A DNA stretch of 45,648 nt from CAIZGX01 sp044354975 (lineage in GTDB: Bacteria > Bacteroidota > Bacteroidia > Flavobacteriales_D > Sanyastnellaceae), in assembly GCA_044354975.1 (NCBI GenBank), contig JBIKZA010000013.1, forward strand, positions 1-45,648. The letters run 5' to 3'. Shown here in pieces: positions 42,601-45,648 of the stretch. The stretch's first letter is position 1, and each line of letters starts with the position of its first letter. Position numbers and translations under genes: made by a program. A model generated the notes under the pieces. That model was given only the letters and a program-made list of their open reading frames with translations, was not told the origin of the DNA and ran no database searches.

Positions 42601-42924
42601 TTCCGCAGCGATGATTTCTTCTCTGTAGATGTTGCTGAAAACAATGGTGCTGGTGTAGACGGAAATGACGTAAGCTTATCGGTTTATCCAAATCCAACAA
42701 CAAACACAGCCTTCGTTAACTTGAATGTTACTTCAACAGTAAACCAAGCATATGTTCAAGTTTACAATGTAAACGGACAATTAGTGAAGAATGTAAATGT
42801 TGGTCAATTAACCCCAGGATCACACAAAATTGATTTGGGAGTTGAATCTCTTGCAACAGGAACTTATGTAGTGAAAACATTTGCGGGTAACGCAAGCGGA
42901 ACAGCTAAATTCATTAAGCAATAA
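39649..42924 (+). CDS. sortilin/VPS10-like secreted protein with T9SS type A sorting domain
   Basis: The 1091 residues begin with a hydrophobic segment (LLLSSGVVLAATVAVVLV) lacking a clear cleavage site. Residues about 85-500 carry BNR/sortilin repeats (GGLYKSTNGGNNW, GMYRSTDQGASW, VYRSLDGGASF, VFKSIDGGNTF); later GVWATNDGGSTW resumes near 920. The insert at about 600-730 is Asp/Thr/Ile-rich with repeated DTTWL and TIIV-like runs. The last 75 residues form a T9SS type A domain (SVYPNPTTNTAFVNL, AYVQVYNVNGQLVK, GTYVVKT). It is a relative of the protein at 14943. The upstream 114 bases hold a weak TTG-N17-TATCTTG. A terminator follows. Confidence 0.88.
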   Translation: MKLKNLLLSSGVVLAATVAVVLVNNSNQRASFAPRNVQAEGYNESVDILKQLRGNLITGNFEVTDVVEMTAAVNDIDRLQGNRELNMSWWEMGPDNIGGRTRAILALTDNVIFAGSVTGGLYKSTNGGNNWSRVESLDTFGKVMSISAIDATEDGAIYVATGSQFESSGDGSGSSGSIGCGMYRSTDQGASWEVVPGTDPAEFTAGDNWAYINDVSADANIAGRIWIAGADGVGYWEPGMTAPNMSVSGIPNTGGHDIEWSTDGTVCYVGVSNGRVYRSLDGGASFSQVGASSGMSNKQRTRISISRDDSNVAYVLYAQGGIMGGVYYTNDKGNSWSVKWPTGIDNVYEVFGENGQAYYDLALAVKPGDPGVCWVGGVTLWKAGANTQPEQIAANFDFGSSQYYVHSDIQTFEIAPNGDWFIGCDGGVFKSIDGGNTFTAINRGYNVTQFYGIAHGGGYAAMGGAQDNGTILIPGMENSNFNTISWQQGVSVGGGDGFDCEISNVTVPGVNVAFSSVYFGAISRFNAQGSGGEFYDDEVLAVIGDDGEAGSFYTTMRLFENTNDENSQQYVWLVNNRDFDLFSSVNGTDTTWLDTALYTQNMTLPFPYRFPVGDTLNFWEVLDRPAVYSTTPLTVDPNYPWLEAQALTSTVDSTICDTTIVGYQDVIDQITEQTVTIYWSDTIINPITGAQIIVNDSSIVVVGVDTTFINVPILDIQCTTTTWYYYAADQLENVREKWQVQDKFTSIFVTGFFGTEGLWMTRQALNFNTSPDWWKIGNAPGAGVKAYEFSKDGNTLYYSSWSGTLYRVTGFNQVWSADDISNLTTQTLITNAGGTITSIACDANNPDHVVITVGGYGSVAGGKVRESINATSATPTFSSIWLNTSPLNKMPIYSSIIDVSDPSGNTIVIGTEYGVWATNDGGSTWTHSSGVSSGIPAEPMAGGSVGSLAYVPVFDLRQQQVGQRPYMNPENYGVIYAGTHGRGIFRSDDFFSVDVAENNGAGVDGNDVSLSVYPNPTTNTAFVNLNVTSTVNQAYVQVYNVNGQLVKNVNVGQLTPGSHKIDLGVESLATGTYVVKTFAGNASGTAKFIKQ

Positions 42925-42942
42925 GAAATTCCGCAAGGAAGG

Positions 42943-42969
42943 AAAGAGGCCCACTAGGGCCTCTTTTTT
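42943..42969 (+). terminator. intrinsic terminator after the sortilin-like gene
   Basis: GAGGCCC, ACTA loop, GGGCCTC, then seven T residues. Confidence 0.93.
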
Positions 42970-42994
42970 TGTGGGTGTTTTCTGCATAATGACT

Positions 42995-43002
42995 TACTTT
43001 CG
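42995..43002 (+). promoter_or_regulatory. variant -7 element (TACTTTCG) of the gap operon
   Basis: TACTTTCG has one mismatch to TAnnTTTG and lies 23 bases before the gap ATG, just behind the preceding terminator. It is the only candidate for a promoter of gap and the genes behind it. Confidence 0.45.
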
Positions 43003-43025
43003 TTAGAAGCAACTGAGTTAAGGAA

Positions 43026-44018
43026 ATGAGCACATACAGAGCAGCAATAAACGGGTTTGGAAGAATAGGCAGAACTTTGCTCAAAGAAGCTTTACGTAGA
43101 AATGAGTTGGATATAGTTGCTGTGCATGACTTGGCAGATATGCATACATTGTTGCACTTGCTTAAATACGATTCAACACAAGGTATTTTTGAGATGTCGA
43201 TTGAATCAGTTGATGAAAACACAGCACTTATTGGAGGAAGAACGATTCGTTTTTTTCAGAACGTGTCCGAGTTTCCGTGGAGCCAGATGAACGTTGATTT
43301 GGTTTTTGAATGTTCAGGAACCATGAAAACGGAAGCTCAATGTGAAAAGCATATTTTTGATGGAGCTACTCGTGTTTTATTGTCGGCCCCGTCGGAAGAC
43401 CAAATGCCCATGTGGATTGTTGGTGTGAATGACCTCGAGATTGATTTAGACAGAAAAATTATTTCTTGCGCTTCTTGCACGACAAATAATACAGCACCCG
43501 TTATTCAATTGATAGACGATGCCTACGGTGTTGAGAGTTGCTATATTTCAACTGTTCACTCGTACACTGGTGATCAAAAGTTGCACGACGCGCCGCACAA
43601 AGATTTACGCAGGGCAAGAGCGGCAGCGACATCTATTGTTCCAACCACAACAGGCGCAGCCAGAGCATTAACCAAGGTCTTTCCTCATTTGAGCGAGCGT
43701 TTGGGTGGATGCGGTATTCGAGTGCCTGTCCCGAATGGCTCGCTTTCTGATTTAACCTTTATGGTTAGAAGTAAAACCACGGCTGTTGAAGTCAATGAAC
43801 TTTTTGAAAAATGGGCAAACACACATCAGAGTATTCTTGAAGTGTCTAACGAACCTTTGGTTTCTAAAGATATTGTTGGAAACAAGCACAGCTGCGTTAT
43901 TGATGCGGAACTGACTTCCGTGATTGGATATATGATTAAAGTTGTCGGATGGTACGACAACGAAATGGGATACAGTAACCGACTTCTCGATGCTGCACAA
44001 AAACTAAAAATACACTAA
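43026..44018 (+). CDS. gap: type I glyceraldehyde-3-phosphate dehydrogenase
   Basis: The enzyme oxidises glyceraldehyde-3-phosphate to 1,3-bisphosphoglycerate in glycolysis, or the reverse. The 330 residues have the NAD-binding NGFGRIGRTLL (9-19) with acidic D35 suggesting NAD preference, the catalytic cysteine C151 in SCASCTTNNTAP and H178 in STVHSYTGDQ, then RRARAAATSIVPTTTGAA and GWYDNEMGYSNR. RVPVPNGSLSDLTF is a slight variant. The gene opens a tight run with a small membrane protein, a HAD phosphatase and DUF3467, with 0-1 base between the genes. Confidence 0.96.
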   Translation: MSTYRAAINGFGRIGRTLLKEALRRNELDIVAVHDLADMHTLLHLLKYDSTQGIFEMSIESVDENTALIGGRTIRFFQNVSEFPWSQMNVDLVFECSGTMKTEAQCEKHIFDGATRVLLSAPSEDQMPMWIVGVNDLEIDLDRKIISCASCTTNNTAPVIQLIDDAYGVESCYISTVHSYTGDQKLHDAPHKDLRRARAAATSIVPTTTGAARALTKVFPHLSERLGGCGIRVPVPNGSLSDLTFMVRSKTTAVEVNELFEKWANTHQSILEVSNEPLVSKDIVGNKHSCVIDAELTSVIGYMIKVVGWYDNEMGYSNRLLDAAQKLKIH

Positions 44019-44456
44019 ATGGAATTTTATCACTTCATACTGTACGGCATGCTGGCTGTGGTGAAATTCATCATTACTCCATTTACTATGTATGCCACTG
44101 GAAAGGAAAACATTCAATTTGGCGAAGTGGTCTTAACAACAGGCACCGGCGCTGCCGTTGGTGTTTTGTTATTTTATTATGGAGGAACTTATCTCTTTAA
44201 ATGGACCAGTCATTTGAAGTCGAAAAAGAAAAAGCCTGTTTTCACGAAAGGAAGAAGACGAATTGTTTTTATAAAGAATAAGTTTGGGCTTATCGGATTC
44301 ATAGCTATTTCAGCAATAATTTCAGTGCCTATAACCTCACTGCTTGCAGCGAAGTTTTTTAAACACAACCGATTTACACCTCTTTGGCTCATCTGTGGAT
44401 TCATGGTTTGGTCTCTAATACTTTCCTCTGCGGCCTATTACATCAAAGGATTATAA
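44019..44456 (+). CDS. small multi-pass membrane protein, unknown function
   Basis: The 145 residues have about four hydrophobic segments (GMLAVVKFIITPFTMYATG, GTGAAVGVLLFYYGGTYLF, LIGFIAISAIISVPITSLLA, LWLICGFMVWSLILSSAAYYI). A lysine/arginine-rich loop lies between segments 2 and 3 (SKKKKPVFTKGRRRIV), probably on the cytoplasmic side. I know no family name. It begins at the base after the gap stop codon and ends at the base before the next ATG, so it is clearly part of the operon. Confidence 0.78.
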   Translation: MEFYHFILYGMLAVVKFIITPFTMYATGKENIQFGEVVLTTGTGAAVGVLLFYYGGTYLFKWTSHLKSKKKKPVFTKGRRRIVFIKNKFGLIGFIAISAIISVPITSLLAAKFFKHNRFTPLWLICGFMVWSLILSSAAYYIKGL

Positions 44457-45188
44457 ATGAAAAAGTATAAGGCAATCCTTTGGGATTTAGACGGTACCCT
44501 TTGGGATTTGAATGGAAATACAACCATTGCTCTCACGCAGTTATTTCAGCGATTTGAGTCGAGTAATTTCCGAAACATTTCGCTTGAACATTTCTTGAAT
44601 TGCTATCCCAAACACAACGAAAGAGTTTGGGCATTGTATCGCGAAGGAAAAATCGCCAAAGAAGAACTTCGAAACAAACGCTTCATTGATTTATTTGATG
44701 AAGTGAAGGCGGATTACGATTTAGATTTTGTTGATTTGTTCGCTACGGAATTCCTTGCGGTGTGTCCCCGTTTACCGCATCTTATTGAAGGAGCGCGTGA
44801 AATTCTAGAGCAGACGAAGGGGAATTACACGCAAGTGATCTTAACCAATGGGTTTATCGAAGTGCAAGGATTTAAAATGGCTGCCGCTGAGATTGAGCAT
44901 TATTTTTCAACGGTTGTATACAGTGAAGAAGCGGGAGTGCGCAAACCACATGCTGCTATTTTTGAATTGGCCTTGAAGCGTGCTAATTGCAATGCAGAAG
45001 AAGCTTTGATGATAGGTGATGACTGGGACGCAGATATTTTAGGAGCACGAAATGCAGGAATAGATCAAGTGTTTTTCACCGCTACTGAGAAGCGATTGGC
45101 AGAATTACACTCTGGTAAATCTGTGCGACACAACTATGTTCCTACCTTTACCATAAACACATTGAACGAATTGAAAAATATATTATAA
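44457..45188 (+). CDS. HAD hydrolase, YjjG-like (noncanonical pyrimidine nucleotidase)
   Basis: The 243 residues match the Bacteroidota YjjG-type HAD phosphatases, which clear modified or excess pyrimidine nucleotides. Motif I is DLDGTLW with D10 and D12. Motif II is LTNGFIEVQ. Motif III and IV residues are KPH near 165 and MIGDDWDADILGARNAG near 195. A cap of the C1 type lies between. The exact substrate is inferred from likeness. It starts immediately after the small membrane gene. Confidence 0.9.
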   Translation: MKKYKAILWDLDGTLWDLNGNTTIALTQLFQRFESSNFRNISLEHFLNCYPKHNERVWALYREGKIAKEELRNKRFIDLFDEVKADYDLDFVDLFATEFLAVCPRLPHLIEGAREILEQTKGNYTQVILTNGFIEVQGFKMAAAEIEHYFSTVVYSEEAGVRKPHAAIFELALKRANCNAEEALMIGDDWDADILGARNAGIDQVFFTATEKRLAELHSGKSVRHNYVPTFTINTLNELKNIL

Positions 45189-45189
45189 C

Positions 45190-45507
45190 ATGGAAAACAA
45201 CAACGAAACGCCTCAGCCGATAAGTATTGAATTAACGGAGAACATTGCTGAAGGAACCTATTCTAATTTAGCTGTTATTACTCACAGCACTTCAGAGTTT
45301 GTTCTCGATTTTATTCGTGTAATGCCGAATGTGCCCAAAGCTAAAGTTCAGTCTAGAATTATAATGACTCCGCAGCATGCGAAGCGTTTAATGAAGGCCT
45401 TGCAAGAAAATATTTCTAAGTTCGAGACTCAGAATGGAATCATTAAAGAAGGTGTTGCAGATGTTCAATTCCCAATGACTTTCGGCGGACCTCAAGGCCA
45501 AGCTTAA
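45190..45507 (+). CDS. DUF3467 protein
   Basis: The 105 residues belong to DUF3467, small cytoplasmic proteins of unknown function. Visible parts are ISIELTENIAEGTYSNLAVITHSTSEFVLDFI, cut here into shorter motifs such as EGTYSNLA and EFVLDF, then KAKVQSRIIMTPQHAKRLMKAL. In many Bacteroidota the gene follows rpoC, but here it closes the gap operon instead. It overlaps the next minus-strand gene by four bases at the stop codons. Confidence 0.9.
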   Translation: MENNNETPQPISIELTENIAEGTYSNLAVITHSTSEFVLDFIRVMPNVPKAKVQSRIIMTPQHAKRLMKALQENISKFETQNGIIKEGVADVQFPMTFGGPQGQA

Positions 45508-45648
45508 TCGAACAGTGGAGTCACAGCGCCGTTTAATTCAGTGTTGAAGAACGGTGTGTTCTTGCCACGTGAGAGCCAGTTAGATGGCTCAACAACAGTT
45601 TTTCTTTTGGTTGAAATGAGCACCAGTCGCGCATGTTCTCCAACTTCC
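45504..45648 (-). CDS. C-terminal part of a probable dihydroorotase
   Basis: A minus-strand frame enters from the right edge of the window and ends at TAA (complement of 45504-45506). It encodes 47 residues ending ELNGAVTPLFD. EVGEHARLVLIS followed by WLSRGKNTPFFNTELNG resembles the C-terminal end of Bacteroidota dihydroorotases, where a short 'G..A.LVL' strand precedes an 'S..KN.PF....L.G' tail. Dihydroorotase makes dihydroorotate in pyrimidine synthesis. The fragment is short, so other amidohydrolases remain possible. Confidence 0.42.
   Translation of the reverse strand, partial: EVGEHARLVLISTKRKTVVEPSNWLSRGKNTPFFNTELNGAVTPLFD

Overview
The window looks like chromosomal DNA of a member of the Bacteroidota, most likely a marine or freshwater Flavobacteriales lineage. 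Four large secreted proteins end in type IX secretion (T9SS) sorting domains: three of type A and one gliding-motility/CHU_C type B. Other group markers are a GWxTD lipoprotein, a DUF4295 gene behind rpmG, a DUF3467 protein, many SPII lipoproteins, almost no Shine-Dalgarno sequences, and promoters of the Bacteroidota -33/-7 kind. The upstream sites of rpmG and tRNA-Glu are both exactly TTG-N19-TATATTTG. I cannot name a genus from sequence alone.

Layout. 1-7.8 kb is housekeeping: hemF converging on ftsK-lolA, then rpmG-DUF4295 with a terminator, then the overlapping run ftsY-rimO-queE. 7.8-13.7 kb holds two minus-strand surface or envelope genes, a three-domain lamin-tail T9SS protein and a 1422-residue PD40/coiled-coil/SPOR protein carrying long NNASS repeats. 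13.8-21.6 kb runs on the plus strand: DUF423, a 2-Cys peroxiredoxin, a giant sortilin/BNR-like T9SS protein, a T9SS type B protein and a lipid kinase. 21.5-29.7 kb contains a TonB-dependent receptor with a small membrane-anchored partner, a frameshifted collagen-like lipoprotein, rlpA, an outer membrane protein, tRNA-Glu, a lipoprotein/membrane protein, an unknown protein and proS. 29.8-32.4 kb is a low-complexity lipoprotein coupled to a FadL/OMPP1-like porin. 32.4-37.4 kb is rlmB, a GWxTD lipoprotein, rmuC and an Omp85-type protein, followed by an unlisted 40-residue lipoprotein. 37.4-45.6 kb has an OsmC protein, an unknown envelope protein, lipA, a second sortilin-like T9SS protein, gap, a small membrane protein, a YjjG-like HAD phosphatase, DUF3467 and the tail of a probable dihydroorotase.

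The genes mix core metabolism and translation (heme, lipoate, queuosine, tRNA-Glu, prolyl-tRNA, ribosome modification) with cell-surface building (LolA, FtsY, Omp85, SPOR, RlpA, T9SS cargo, FadL-like and TonB channels). I see no phage, IS element, CRISPR array or defence island.

The most unusual structure is a set of four gene-junction arrays of tiny hairpins (971-1080, 23982-24032, 26594-26755, 30905-30977). In each, a near-constant linker of about 4-6 nt (TCAT/TAAT, GATG/GGTG, GAAT, or AGGAAT/CCAATT) alternates with a hairpin whose stem sequence differs from unit to unit but stays mostly self-complementary around a 2-3 nt loop. The arrays start or end at or close to stop codons, and one is translated as the N-terminus of a porin. 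Secondary points are three genes whose -7 motif ends exactly 4 nt before the start codon (predicted leaderless mRNAs), a nested NNASS coding repeat, and a clean single-base frameshift in a lipoprotein gene.
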